Source of the DNA: Bacteroidota bacterium | Lineage (GTDB): Bacteria; Bacteroidota; Bacteroidia; Bacteroidales; GCA-2748055 | DNA length: 28,622 nt | Assembly: GCA_024244665.1 (NCBI GenBank) | Contig: JAAEOI010000155.1 | Location: forward strand, 1-28,622 | Reading direction: 5' to 3' | Shown here: piece after piece, positions 14,843-23,029 of the stretch | How the letters are laid out: each line of letters opens with the position of its first letter | Position numbering within the stretch: position 1 is the stretch's first letter | Notes under the pieces: model-generated | The model's input: only the letters and a program-made list of their open reading frames with translations | What the model was told of the DNA's origin: nothing | Database searches by the model: none | Position numbers and translations under genes: made by a program

Positions 14843-15655
14843 ATGAAAAGAGCACAGTATATGATTATAAGCGTAGTGGCCGTTGTGGTGCTGCTGCTTA
14901 TTTTTGGTAGTCAGATGTTTTATGTCCTTAAACCTGGTGAGAGGGCTGTTATTTTTAAGAAGTTTGGAGGCGGCCTTGACAAGGAGAACATCTTTGTTCC
15001 CGGCTTTCAGGTGGTTGCTCCCTGGAACGACCTGATCCGTTATGACGTGAGGGAACAGAAGGCCGAGGAGACTATGGATGTACTGGACAAAGGCGGACTT
15101 TCCATCAATGTGGACGTAACCATTATCTTCAACCCATTCTACAACAAGATTGGTGACCTGCATGAGAACATTGGTACCAATTTTGTATCAGTAATGGTCA
15201 TTCCCAATGTCAGGTCCTCAGTAAGGGCTATAACCGGTCGCTATACAGCAGAGGAGATCTACTCCACCAAAAGGGGAGAAGTAGAGGCTGAGATCATCGA
15301 ATCCACCCGTAAGGCTCTGGCTGAAAAAAACATTGAAATGAAAGACCTTTTGATCCGGTCCATTACACTGCCTGAGAAGATCAAATCTGCCATCGAGAGC
15401 AAATTGCAGCAGCAACAGGAGGCACTGGCCTATCAGTACCGGCTTGACCGGGAGAAGAGTGAAGCAGAAAGGCTCAGGATTGAGGCCCAGGGTATTGCAG
15501 ATTACAACCGCATTATCAGTCAGTCCCTTACACCTAACATCCTGAAGCAAAAAGGTATTGACGCCACATTGGCATTATCTGAATCAGCGAATAGCAAAAT
15601 AGTTGTCGTGGGTAGCGGAAAAGATGGCCTGCCCCTGATCCTTGGTAATAATTAA
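14843..15655 (+). CDS. Prohibitin (SPFH/band 7) family membrane protein
   Basis: The 270-residue protein has one N-terminal membrane helix (about residues 7-22) followed by an SPFH domain (about 26-190), with the prohibitin-type segments PGERAVIFKKFGG, VPGFQVVAPW and DVREQK. A charged helical region with QQQQEALAYQYRLDREK and SEAERLRIEAQG follows and would form the coiled coil used for ring assembly. It ends with a short hydrophobic tail (LPLILGNN). Prohibitins assemble into large membrane rings that scaffold proteases or organise membrane domains. No ftsH or hflK lies beside it. The DUF4293 membrane protein follows after 11 bases, so the two are probably one operon. Confidence 0.92.
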   Translation: MKRAQYMIISVVAVVVLLLIFGSQMFYVLKPGERAVIFKKFGGGLDKENIFVPGFQVVAPWNDLIRYDVREQKAEETMDVLDKGGLSINVDVTIIFNPFYNKIGDLHENIGTNFVSVMVIPNVRSSVRAITGRYTAEEIYSTKRGEVEAEIIESTRKALAEKNIEMKDLLIRSITLPEKIKSAIESKLQQQQEALAYQYRLDREKSEAERLRIEAQGIADYNRIISQSLTPNILKQKGIDATLALSESANSKIVVVGSGKDGLPLILGNN

Positions 15656-15666
15656 ACCAGCGGAGC

Positions 15667-16125
15667 ATGCTGCAGCGATCACAGACCCTCTATCTTCTGG
15701 GGGTCTTTATTCTGACAATCCTGATGTTCACCGGTGCCATTGCTGATTTCACCGGGGACGACGGGGTACTCACTTTGAAACATTCAGGAGTATTTAACAG
15801 CCAGGGGGAGAGGATGGAACTCTCCACCTGGCCTTTAACCCTTTTTTTCGCCCTGGTTTCGGGACTCGCTTTTATCAATGTATTCTCGTACAAAAACAGG
15901 GTCAGGCAGATGCGGATCTGTATATTCCTGATCCTTGTCAGCTTTGGAATGGCAGGAATAATGTTCTTCTATACCTGGGTGGCAGGCAACAAGTTTGAAG
16001 CTGTACAAACCTTATATCAATGGAGGTTTGTCATCCCTCCTATAGTAATTATTCTGCTCTACCTGGCATTCAGGGGGATACGGAAGGATGAACTGATGGT
16101 AAAGGCCTACGACCGGATCAGATGA
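15667..16125 (+). CDS. DUF4293 family four-helix membrane protein
   Basis: The 152-residue protein has four predicted membrane helices at about residues 8-25, 56-74, 80-102 and 117-135, with a short polar loop between helices 1 and 2. The N-terminal [10 protein letters not shown] and the C-terminal [14 protein letters not shown] match the pattern of DUF4293, a family largely confined to Bacteroidota. Its function is unknown. It follows the prohibitin gene by 11 bases on the same strand. Its last 8 bases overlap the end of the convergent pyrI gene, leaving no space for a terminator between them. Confidence 0.85.
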   Translation: MLQRSQTLYLLGVFILTILMFTGAIADFTGDDGVLTLKHSGVFNSQGERMELSTWPLTLFFALVSGLAFINVFSYKNRVRQMRICIFLILVSFGMAGIMFFYTWVAGNKFEAVQTLYQWRFVIPPIVIILLYLAFRGIRKDELMVKAYDRIR

Positions 16126-16573
16126 TTTCGATGTTGTCCTGGTCGGTGATCTTTTCGCAATAGTGGCATTTCAATTTGACTTCCGATTTTGACACCACGT
16201 TAAACCGGGTGGTAACCTCTTCATTATTGGTAATACACTTCGGGTTTACACACTTTACAATGCCAACTATTTCATCGGGGATCGCCACTACTTTCTTTTC
16301 AACTACCTCGTAGTTACGGATAATATTGAGTTTTGCACAGGGTGCTACCAGTGCTATTTTGTTGATCTCATCATCCTGGAAAAAGACTTCCGACAGTTTG
16401 ATGATCCCTTTTTTACCCAGTTTTTCACTTTCCAGGCTGTTCCCGATGGTGATCATGGTTTCAAGGGTATCCAGTTTCAGGATGGAGACCACCTTAAACA
16501 GAACTTCGGCAGGTACATGATCAATAACGGTCCCGTTTTTGATGGCGCTTACTGATAATCGTTTATCTTTCAT
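16118..16573 (-). CDS. pyrI: Aspartate carbamoyltransferase regulatory subunit
   Basis: PyrI binds CTP or ATP and passes the signal to the catalytic subunit PyrB in the first committed step of pyrimidine synthesis. The 151-residue protein has the allosteric domain ([16 protein letters not shown] at the start, then [13 protein letters not shown]) and a zinc domain with Cys108, Cys113, Cys136 and Cys139. This is the usual C-x4-C...C-x2-C arrangement that holds it to PyrB. The nucleotide-contacting Lys/His region near the N-terminus looks intact. It follows pyrB by 27 bases on the same strand. A separate pyrI gene implies a class B-type, E. coli-like dodecamer. Confidence 0.97.
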   Translation of the reverse strand: MKDKRLSVSAIKNGTVIDHVPAEVLFKVVSILKLDTLETMITIGNSLESEKLGKKGIIKLSEVFFQDDEINKIALVAPCAKLNIIRNYEVVEKKVVAIPDEIVGIVKCVNPKCITNNEEVTTRFNVVSKSEVKLKCHYCEKITDQDNIEII

Positions 16574-16600
16574 CTTCTCGGCTTGTAAGATTTTACTGTT

Positions 16601-17509
16601 CTATTTGATTCCCAGGATGGCACTGAGGATGGCCATGCGAGTGTAGACTCCGTTCCGGGCCTGGTCAAAGTAATATGCATGCGGACTATCATCCACATCC
16701 GTGTGGATCTCATTAACACGGGGCAGGGGATGAAGTACCTTCATGGACTCCTTACATCCTTCAAGCATCTCCCTGCGGAGGATGTACGCATTTTTTACCC
16801 TCTCATATTCAATAGGATCGGTAAACCGTTCCTGCTGAACCCTGGTCATGTATATGATGTCTGCTTCGTCCAGGAATTCATTAAGGTCCCTGCCTTCATA
16901 ATAATTCAGGCCGATTTCGTCCAGATGGAGCTTGTAGGCAGGGGGCATCTTCAGCTCCTCCGGGGAGATGAAAAAGAAGGTGGTGTTGAATTTTGACATG
17001 GCCTGGAGCAGTGAATGGACAGTCCGCCCGTATTTCAGGTCCCCGACCATGAAGATTTTCAGATTCTCCAGCGTACCCTGTGTCTTAAGGATGGAGTACA
17101 TATCCAGGAGGGTCTGCGTGGGATGCTGATTGGCTCCATCGCCTGCATTCACAATAGGTACTGATGATACTTCGCTGGCCAGTCTGGCACTTCCTTCCAG
17201 GGGATGCCGCATCACAATCAGGTCGGCATAGTTGCTTACCATTTTTATGGTATCGTGTAACGTCTCACCCTTTGAGGCGCTTGTAGCTCCTGAATCACTG
17301 AAGCCCACAACCCTTCCGCTCAGTCCGTTAATGGCTGTTTCAAAGCTTAAGCGGGTTCTTGTGGATGGTTCAAAAAAGAGCGTTGAGATCACATATCCAT
17401 TCAGGATATCCTGCCTGGGATTCTTTTCAAATTCAGCAGACAGTTCAAGGATGCGCATGTATTCATCCTTACTGAAATCGTTGATGGAAACAAGGTGTTT
17501 GTTCTTCAT
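16601..17509 (-). CDS. pyrB: Aspartate carbamoyltransferase catalytic subunit
   Basis: PyrB joins carbamoyl phosphate and aspartate to give N-carbamoyl-aspartate. The 302-residue protein has the carbamoyl phosphate loop FEPSTRTR (46-53), SASKGET with Lys80 supplied to the neighbouring subunit's site, MRHPLEG (100-106), DGANQHPTQ (124-132) and the C-terminal HPLPRVNEI. All expected active-site residues are visible. It is first in the pyrB-pyrI unit, with an exact minus-7 promoter element 18 bases upstream of the ATG. I see no leader peptide or attenuator of the E. coli pyrBI kind in the 79-base upstream gap. Confidence 0.98.
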   Translation of the reverse strand: MKNKHLVSINDFSKDEYMRILELSAEFEKNPRQDILNGYVISTLFFEPSTRTRLSFETAINGLSGRVVGFSDSGATSASKGETLHDTIKMVSNYADLIVMRHPLEGSARLASEVSSVPIVNAGDGANQHPTQTLLDMYSILKTQGTLENLKIFMVGDLKYGRTVHSLLQAMSKFNTTFFFISPEELKMPPAYKLHLDEIGLNYYEGRDLNEFLDEADIIYMTRVQQERFTDPIEYERVKNAYILRREMLEGCKESMKVLHPLPRVNEIHTDVDDSPHAYYFDQARNGVYTRMAILSAILGIK

Positions 17510-17527
17510 GGAGGCATTGGTTTATTA

Positions 17528-17535
17528 CAAATATA
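17528..17535 (-). promoter_or_regulatory. Candidate minus-7 element of the pyrB-pyrI operon
   Basis: TATATTTG on the minus strand is an exact match to TAnnTTTG, 18 bases before the pyrB ATG, giving a leader of about 12 bases. The minus-33 position is not conserved. Such a short leader leaves no room for attenuation. Confidence 0.5.
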
Positions 17536-17588
17536 ATACTGAACGATTTGAGGTATTCTTATTGTTTATAACATATAATAACTTACAA

Positions 17589-18191
17589 TTACTCATCTGT
17601 GATAATTTTGCACCCCTCAAGCTTGGAAAGCCTGAGGGTAACTGCTGGGATGTGACGGCTCCAGACCCGCAATTTGAGTGTGCATGTAAGATCAAAATGC
17701 TGATTTTCAAATGCAAGGTCAAACTCCTTAATGAGCTTCATCACTCCATTCATTGCTTCATAGGGAAACTGCAGCTCTATCTGTTGCTCCACCCTTTTCT
17801 CTATGATGTTTGCCCTCTCCAGGGCCTCTGCTGTTGCGCTCCTGTAGGCAGAGATCAGTCCGCCCACACCCAGTAGCGTGCCACCGAAATACCTGACCAC
17901 CACCACCAGGATATCGGTTAGGTCCCACTTTTGTATCTGTCCGAAAATGGGCCTCCCTGCACTTCCCGATGGCTCCCCGTCATCATTGATCCGGTACCGT
18001 TCCATATCTGCTCCAAGCCTCCATGCGAAACTGTGGTGCCTGGCATCGTGATACTCTTTTCTAAGATGGGCCATCTTCTCCCTGATCTCATCCTCCGATA
18101 CCACCGGGAACACCAGTGCAATGAATCTGCTGCCGCGGTCCTTGAACTGGCCCTCCGAATCCGATGATATGGTATGGTAGAGATCGTTCAT
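17589..18191 (-). CDS. YigZ/IMPACT family protein
   Basis: The 200-residue protein belongs to the UPF0029/IMPACT family, with the N-terminal domain at about 15-125 and the C-terminal DUF1949-type domain at about 140-195. Diagnostic segments are KDRGSRFIA, ARHHSFAWRLG, NDDGEPSGSAGRPI and VVVRYFGGTLLGVGGLISAY. Its role is uncertain; the eukaryotic relative IMPACT regulates the translation kinase GCN2, but bacteria lack that partner. The ATG directly abuts the stop of the EamA transporter gene (TAG followed by ATG), so translation is likely coupled. It is a cytoplasmic protein with no signal peptide. Confidence 0.93.
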   Translation of the reverse strand: MNDLYHTISSDSEGQFKDRGSRFIALVFPVVSEDEIREKMAHLRKEYHDARHHSFAWRLGADMERYRINDDGEPSGSAGRPIFGQIQKWDLTDILVVVVRYFGGTLLGVGGLISAYRSATAEALERANIIEKRVEQQIELQFPYEAMNGVMKLIKEFDLAFENQHFDLTCTLKLRVWSRHIPAVTLRLSKLEGCKIITDE

Positions 18192-19073
18192 CTATCCCAT
18201 TGAAAAAAGAATGAGTGCAAAGGCTGAAAGTGAAATTCCCACCCAGTTCACAGGCTTCAAACGCTCTCCGAATATCAGGAGCCCGGCCATAACACTGAGT
18301 GCCACGATCCCGGTATTGTTAATACCGAAGATTACAGAGCTGTCAATTTGCCCCCCGTCCCGCGATGTGAAATTCAATGCCCTGACAATGAAGAAGATGG
18401 ATCCGAAATTTACAGCACCCAGCAGGATCCCCCAGCCCCAGACGGCAGGCCTGAGTAAACTGCGGTAGTATTTGGGAGTGAAAATCAGCACCAGTATCCC
18501 GGCAATAAATGCATTAAGAAACAGTACGGCACTAAAGAGTGCAGTATGATTGTCACTGACATAATGGTGCTGGGCATATTTTACGAGCGAATCGACAATG
18601 CCCATTCCAACAAAAAGGATTAGCGGTATGTAGACTGCGGCCCGGCCCTTCATCCCCTCCATGGGATTGTATACAGTGAGAGCCACACCACACAGAGTGA
18701 AAAGTATGGCAACGGCCTTCACCAGCGAAAGCCTGTCGCCCGAATCAATCAACATCGAGAATAGGATGGGGAATATAACAGACATTTTACTGGCAACTGT
18801 AGTCACAGAGATTCCGGCCTTTTTTGAAGATTGGGCCACCAGGAAAAACATCACGATGAAAAGGATCCCGATTAGGATGCTTGAGGGCAGCCACTCCATT
18901 TTCATGATCCTGTCAATGCTTGGCTGACCCGGGTTGATCAGGAATCCTAGAATTGTGGCAAGCAGGTAGTTGATGACGATCACAGGGAAAGAGGGGATGC
19001 CGAGCCTGTCAATTGACTTAAAAACTATGAAAATACCTGTTGAAGAGAGTATACAGAGCAGTAAGAAATGCAT
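18192..19073 (-). CDS. EamA/DMT-family transporter
   Basis: The 293-residue protein is an integral membrane protein with about ten hydrophobic helices in two homologous halves, as expected of the drug/metabolite transporter superfamily. The first half includes SVIFPILFSML and the second half the equivalent NNTGIVALSVMAGLLIFGERLKPVNWVGI, where the FGERL motif near the last loop is typical of EamA domains. The substrate cannot be read from the sequence. It lies directly upstream of the YigZ-family gene without a gap. It is downstream of dnaA on the same strand but separated by a strong terminator, so it needs its own promoter; I see no clear one in the short gap. Confidence 0.88.
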   Translation of the reverse strand: MHFLLLCILSSTGIFIVFKSIDRLGIPSFPVIVINYLLATILGFLINPGQPSIDRIMKMEWLPSSILIGILFIVMFFLVAQSSKKAGISVTTVASKMSVIFPILFSMLIDSGDRLSLVKAVAILFTLCGVALTVYNPMEGMKGRAAVYIPLILFVGMGIVDSLVKYAQHHYVSDNHTALFSAVLFLNAFIAGILVLIFTPKYYRSLLRPAVWGWGILLGAVNFGSIFFIVRALNFTSRDGGQIDSSVIFGINNTGIVALSVMAGLLIFGERLKPVNWVGISLSAFALILFSMG

Positions 19074-19088
19074 TCAGAATTTCAGATT

Positions 19089-19120
19089 AAAAAAAAACAG
19101 GTCCCACTGGAACCTGTTTT
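19089..19120 (-). terminator. Intrinsic terminator of dnaA
   Basis: On the minus strand AAACAGGT pairs with ACCTGTTT around a 9-base loop, and nine T residues follow. It starts 8 bases after the dnaA stop codon and lies just before the EamA gene. Confidence 0.9.
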
Positions 19121-19127
19121 CATGTTG

Positions 19128-20549
19128 CTACATTTTTAACTTTTTCTCTATCTCGTCGACCTGAAGCCGGAACCGTTTATCTGTTTCTATCAGGTTATTC
19201 ACCGTTTTACAGGCATGCAGTACAGTAGCATGGTCCTTTCCCCCGATCTGTGACCCGATGGTGGCCAGAGAGGATTTTGTCAGGGTCTTGGAGAAGAACA
19301 TAGCTACCTGCCTGGCCTGGACAATCTCCCGCTTGCGCGTTTTGGATTGTAACAGTTCGAGGCCAATGTTGTAATAGTTGCATACCACCTTCTGTATGTA
19401 GTCGATGGAGATCTCGCGTTTGGTGCTCTTGATCAGCTTATCGATCATCTCCTTGGTAAGCTCCAGTGTGATCTCTTTCTTATTCAGGGTGGACTGTGCC
19501 AGAAGGGAGATCAGGGCTCCTTCAAGTTCCCGGATATTGTCCGAGATATGAGTGGCAATATATTCCAGGACGTCTTCCGGCAGGTCGATGCCGTCGTTGT
19601 AGGTCTTCTTCTTCAGGATGGCCATCCTGGTTTCGAAATCAGGAATCTGCAGATCGGCCGAAAGGCCCCATTTGAACCTGCTCAGAAGACGCGATTCCAT
19701 ACCCTGAAGTTCAACCGGAGGCTTGTCCGATGTGAGGATCAGTTGTTTGCCGCTCTGGTGGAGATGGTTGAATATGTGAAAGAAAGTATCCTGTGTTTTC
19801 TCCTTACCTGCGAATTCGTGCACATCATCAATAATCAGCACATCGATCATCTGGTAGAAATGGAGAAAATCATTTTTATTGTTGTTCCTGATGGCATCCA
19901 CAAATTGGGTCTGGAACTTGTTGGCGTTCACATACAGCACAGTTTTATCGGAGAAGAGCTCTTTTACCTCAATTCCTATGGCCTGCGCCAGGTGTGTTTT
20001 ACCCAATCCGCTGTCACCATAAATCAGCAGGGGATTAAACGCAGTGCCTCCGGGATTCTTTGCCACTGCGTAACCAGCTGATCTGGCAAGCCTGTTGCAT
20101 TCACCCTCAATGAAGTTATCAAACGAGTTTTCCGGATTCAGCCTTGGATCGATGTCCAGTTTCTTCAGGCCGGGAATCACGAATGGATTTTTAATTGTAT
20201 TCTCATCTGCATCAATGGGAACCGATACAGGGGTGTTTTTTATCTCTTTGCTGCTACGGGCGGGAAACTTTACAGTGTAAGGTTTGTTGTTGCTGTAGCT
20301 GTTGTTCTGCATGACTACATTATACTCCAGCTTGGCTTCCGAACCCAATTCCTTTTTAACCACCTTACGGAGAATATCTATGTATTGTTCCTCAAGGTAC
20401 TCGTAAAAGAAGGGACTGGGAACCTGGATGGTTAGCACGTCTCCATCAAGCTTTAGGGGAACAATTGGCTCAAACCAAGTGCGAAAACTTATTGAGGGAA
20501 CGTTGTCTTTTATAACACTCAGACAATTGTTCCAAATGCGATCATGCAT
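19128..20549 (-). CDS. dnaA: Chromosomal replication initiator protein DnaA
   Basis: DnaA binds origin boxes and opens the origin in its ATP form. All four domains of the 473-residue protein are visible: domain I (1-85) with IWNNCLSVIKDNVPSISFRTWF, a short linker, the AAA+ core with Walker A GDSGLGKT (178-185) and Walker B VLIIDDVH (237-244), and the DNA-binding domain with the signature DHATVLHACKTV near 443-454. The usual signature has R or K after HAC, and Lys is present. Length is typical. Neither dnaN nor recF is adjacent, which is common in Bacteroidota. It is a single gene with a strong terminator, and its 336-base upstream region may hold regulatory sites. Confidence 0.99.
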   Translation of the reverse strand: MHDRIWNNCLSVIKDNVPSISFRTWFEPIVPLKLDGDVLTIQVPSPFFYEYLEEQYIDILRKVVKKELGSEAKLEYNVVMQNNSYSNNKPYTVKFPARSSKEIKNTPVSVPIDADENTIKNPFVIPGLKKLDIDPRLNPENSFDNFIEGECNRLARSAGYAVAKNPGGTAFNPLLIYGDSGLGKTHLAQAIGIEVKELFSDKTVLYVNANKFQTQFVDAIRNNNKNDFLHFYQMIDVLIIDDVHEFAGKEKTQDTFFHIFNHLHQSGKQLILTSDKPPVELQGMESRLLSRFKWGLSADLQIPDFETRMAILKKKTYNDGIDLPEDVLEYIATHISDNIRELEGALISLLAQSTLNKKEITLELTKEMIDKLIKSTKREISIDYIQKVVCNYYNIGLELLQSKTRKREIVQARQVAMFFSKTLTKSSLATIGSQIGGKDHATVLHACKTVNNLIETDKRFRLQVDEIEKKLKM

Positions 20550-20885
20550 TACAAACGTCGATTTTAGGGTTGATTCAAATACATTTTTTGCTTGTGGGAT
20601 TCCCTAAACAAAGATTGTGAAAAAAAAGTAGAAAAAAAACTCCAAAGCGCTTGAAAATTTCATATAGGTTATATAGGTGTTAAGGTCAACCCTTTATGAA
20701 ATGAATAAATATGATAAAAATGTTAACCCATTGAAATACAGACGAATGCAGACTATTGATAGTGAAATCGATCTTAATAAATTGTATTTGAAACCTTTAG
20801 CATTTTCAATTCAATTTTTGATTCAATCAGTGTGTCAATAATGGCGGTTGGCTGGTCAATAAAAAGTGGTCAGTTATCAAAAAAA
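20550..20885. other. Non-coding region upstream of dnaA (336 bases)
   Basis: This AT-rich gap between the dnaA start and the end of mlaD is the longest non-coding stretch in the window. I see no convincing reading frame, RNA fold or exact Bacteroidota promoter in it. Visible structures are two copies of the palindrome TTGATTCAA (20570-20578 and 20818-20826), two ATATAGGT repeats 9 bases apart (20662-20669 and 20671-20678), and two A8 tracts near 20621-20640. No exact DnaA box (TTATCCACA) is present; the best partial matches, TTTTTCACA and TTATTGACA on the minus strand, each differ at one fixed base. It may hold the dnaA promoter and autoregulatory sites. An origin is possible but not supported. 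Confidence 0.5.
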
Positions 20886-21815
20886 TCACCTCTTAGATCT
20901 TCCGAAAAGCGAGATTTGAACATAATTTTCAGGATTTTCGTTCAGATCCCTGACGAGGCTGTCCAAATCGGCAATCAAAACGGCAAAGCTTTCATGCAAG
21001 GTGTCGGAATGGAGAAATTTCCCTGCACTTCCCTCTCCCGAGTTAAGCTGTTCCAACAGGCTGCTGAATTGTGAGAGTGCCGATGTCATTCCGGACGAAA
21101 GGGTGTCAAGTCCGGCACGGTCAAGGCTCTCGCTGATCGAATTCAGGTTTCTTATGAGTGAAGCCATCTCATCCTTCTCTTCATCCAGTACCCCTGTAAA
21201 CGACTCAAGGTTCCTGAAGCTTTCATCGAGCAATCCTCCGGTGGAGAGTGAGGCACTCAGGGAAGTGCTCAGGTCAGCCAGGTTTTCCAGTGTACGGGAC
21301 AATGTTTCCTGTGAAAGGAGCCGGTCCATCTGTCTGGAAAGGGAATCCAGTGATACAGCAAGCATGTCTGTTTTTTCAAGAATAGGGAAGAGGCGCGACT
21401 GCAGGCTTGAGATGAAATCTTCTTCCACCATGCCCCTGATGGTATCATGATGCTGCATCTCCGGCTGTCTGCCGGAGGGCCTGATTTTTATTACACTGGT
21501 CCCGAGGAGGTCTGCACTGGCAAGGGCGGCAACTGAACCTGCACCTAAGACATACTGTTTTTCAATGCTCAGGATGATTTTTATGGGGGGCACTTCATTG
21601 GTCCGCAATACCACGTCTTCAACATATCCTACCTTTACCCCGTTGATCAGGACAGGGGAGGAGGATGCTACTCCTCCCGATTCGGGGTAGAAGGTGTAGA
21701 GGGTATAGATACTGTTGAATATATTCCTGCCTTTCAGGTAGTTGATTCCCCAGATCAGAACAGCAATGGTTGCAATTCCGATAATCCCCACTCTTGCCTC
21801 GTTGCTGATCTTCAT
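20886..21815 (-). CDS. MlaD/MCE-domain lipid transport protein
   Basis: The 309-residue protein has one N-terminal membrane helix (about 9-26) and an MCE domain (about 37-115) with PVLINGVKVGYVEDVVL and ASADLLGTSVIKI, followed by a long helical region rich in Ser and Leu (about 130-290). MCE proteins form hexameric rings or tunnels that carry phospholipids between inner and outer membrane for an ABC transporter. The partner genes mlaE and mlaF are not in this window. It follows amiC with one base between stop and start, so the two are one operon. The long helical region is consistent with a periplasm-spanning needle, but that is inference. Confidence 0.9.
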   Translation of the reverse strand: MKISNEARVGIIGIATIAVLIWGINYLKGRNIFNSIYTLYTFYPESGGVASSSPVLINGVKVGYVEDVVLRTNEVPPIKIILSIEKQYVLGAGSVAALASADLLGTSVIKIRPSGRQPEMQHHDTIRGMVEEDFISSLQSRLFPILEKTDMLAVSLDSLSRQMDRLLSQETLSRTLENLADLSTSLSASLSTGGLLDESFRNLESFTGVLDEEKDEMASLIRNLNSISESLDRAGLDTLSSGMTSALSQFSSLLEQLNSGEGSAGKFLHSDTLHESFAVLIADLDSLVRDLNENPENYVQISLFGRSKR

Positions 21816-21816
21816 T

Positions 21817-22968
21817 TTACCGGTTTATTTCTTCGATGGCCTCACTCAAAGGTATGATCTTTTTATTCTTAAGTGCAACGATGAAGGCATCCGGGAAATC
21901 TTTTTTCACAAGCAGGCAATGATCAAGTACCTCCTGGTAGTTGGATTCCTGTCCCACCAAATATTTATACCATCTTCCGTCATCCACAATGCTTACATCC
22001 GCATATCCCTTAAATGATGCGGGATCAGTGGAAGACCTGGTCTTGGAGGAGGCAACCTGGATGGCGAATACCACCTGGTTAGCCGTGGCCGGGGCAGGAG
22101 TGGGTGTCCTGCTTAGGACCGGTTTTGTAGCTATGGTCTCCTCCACGGCCACAGTCAGGTTGCTCCGCCGGTCAATCTCCTCCTTATACTCACGGAAACC
22201 CCTGTAAATGGCTGAAGCGATAATGTCTTGCCCATTATTGGTCATCAGGTACCTCTCCTCTTCAGCATTGGATATAAAACCGGTCTCCACAAGCACCCCC
22301 GGCATTGAGGTTTGCGCAAGTACATAGATCCCCTGCTCCCTGACCCCAAGGTCTTTTCTGCCTGCCCTTTCACGGAATTGGTCCTGAACAAAGTCTCCGA
22401 ATTCAATACTCTGTTTGAAATAGGTCTTCTGCATCAGGGAAAACATGATATGGGATTCGGTCGATTTGGGATCGAAGCCTTCATACCTGATTTCGTAATC
22501 CTCTTCCAGGAGGATCACAGAGTTCTCCCGGACCGCCACATCAAAGTTTTCATCGGCCCTGTGCTGGCCAAGCACCAGGGTCAGGGTGCCCCTGGCTGAT
22601 GAGCGGTCGAGGGCATTCACATGAATTGAGAGAAAAAGGTCTGCTTCCGCTTGATTTGCTATTTCGGCTCGTTTCCACAGCTCCACAAAAACATCTTTTT
22701 TCCGGGTGTAGATCACCTCCACATCCTTCATATTTTGCTCGATATAGTTCCCCAGCTTCAATGCAATAGAGAGTGCTATATCCTTCTCTTTTCCCTTTTT
22801 GCCTTCGGCTCCAGGGTCTTTCCCTCCGTGACCTGCGTCGATCACAACAGTGTGGATTCCGCCGTTCATTTTATTATCTCCACCTGCGAAAATTGTCCAT
22901 GTGCAGCAAATTCCTAAAATAGTTGAAACAAGAAACCGTTGAATTGACCGTTTTATATTTATTGGCAT
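21817..22968 (-). CDS. N-acetylmuramoyl-L-alanine amidase with C-terminal SPOR domain
   Basis: This zinc amidase (Amidase_3, AmiC-like) cuts the bond between MurNAc and the stem peptide. The 383-residue protein has an N-terminal signal segment (about 9-28) and an amidase core with His47 in DAGHGGKDPGA, Glu61 in KGKEKD, His116 in LSIHVNA and the catalytic glutamate in VETGFISN. A Thr/Pro/Ala-rich linker leads to a SPOR domain at the C-terminus (FAIQVASSKT to VALKNKKIIPL), which binds denuded glycan at the septum and points to a division role. ATG 22968 is preferred because it gives a normal signal peptide; an upstream in-frame ATG (23064) would run into the divergent lptD. Its operon partner is mlaD. 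Confidence 0.93.
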   Translation of the reverse strand: MPINIKRSIQRFLVSTILGICCTWTIFAGGDNKMNGGIHTVVIDAGHGGKDPGAEGKKGKEKDIALSIALKLGNYIEQNMKDVEVIYTRKKDVFVELWKRAEIANQAEADLFLSIHVNALDRSSARGTLTLVLGQHRADENFDVAVRENSVILLEEDYEIRYEGFDPKSTESHIMFSLMQKTYFKQSIEFGDFVQDQFRERAGRKDLGVREQGIYVLAQTSMPGVLVETGFISNAEEERYLMTNNGQDIIASAIYRGFREYKEEIDRRSNLTVAVEETIATKPVLSRTPTPAPATANQVVFAIQVASSKTRSSTDPASFKGYADVSIVDDGRWYKYLVGQESNYQEVLDHCLLVKKDFPDAFIVALKNKKIIPLSEAIEEINR

Positions 22969-23029
22969 TACCTTTGTGTTTAGCTTATACATTCTGCTAC
23001 AACAGTACAAAATAACAGATTTATTCAGA

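Noticed and set aside
17232..17876. 214-residue open frame on the plus strand across pyrB and the YigZ-family gene
   Set aside because: It covers two firmly identified genes on the opposite strand and the gap between them, and has no recognisable motif.
20550..20885. Replication origin upstream of dnaA
   Set aside because: No exact DnaA box and no array of near matches could be found; AT-richness alone does not support an origin. Retained only as an uncharacterised upstream region.
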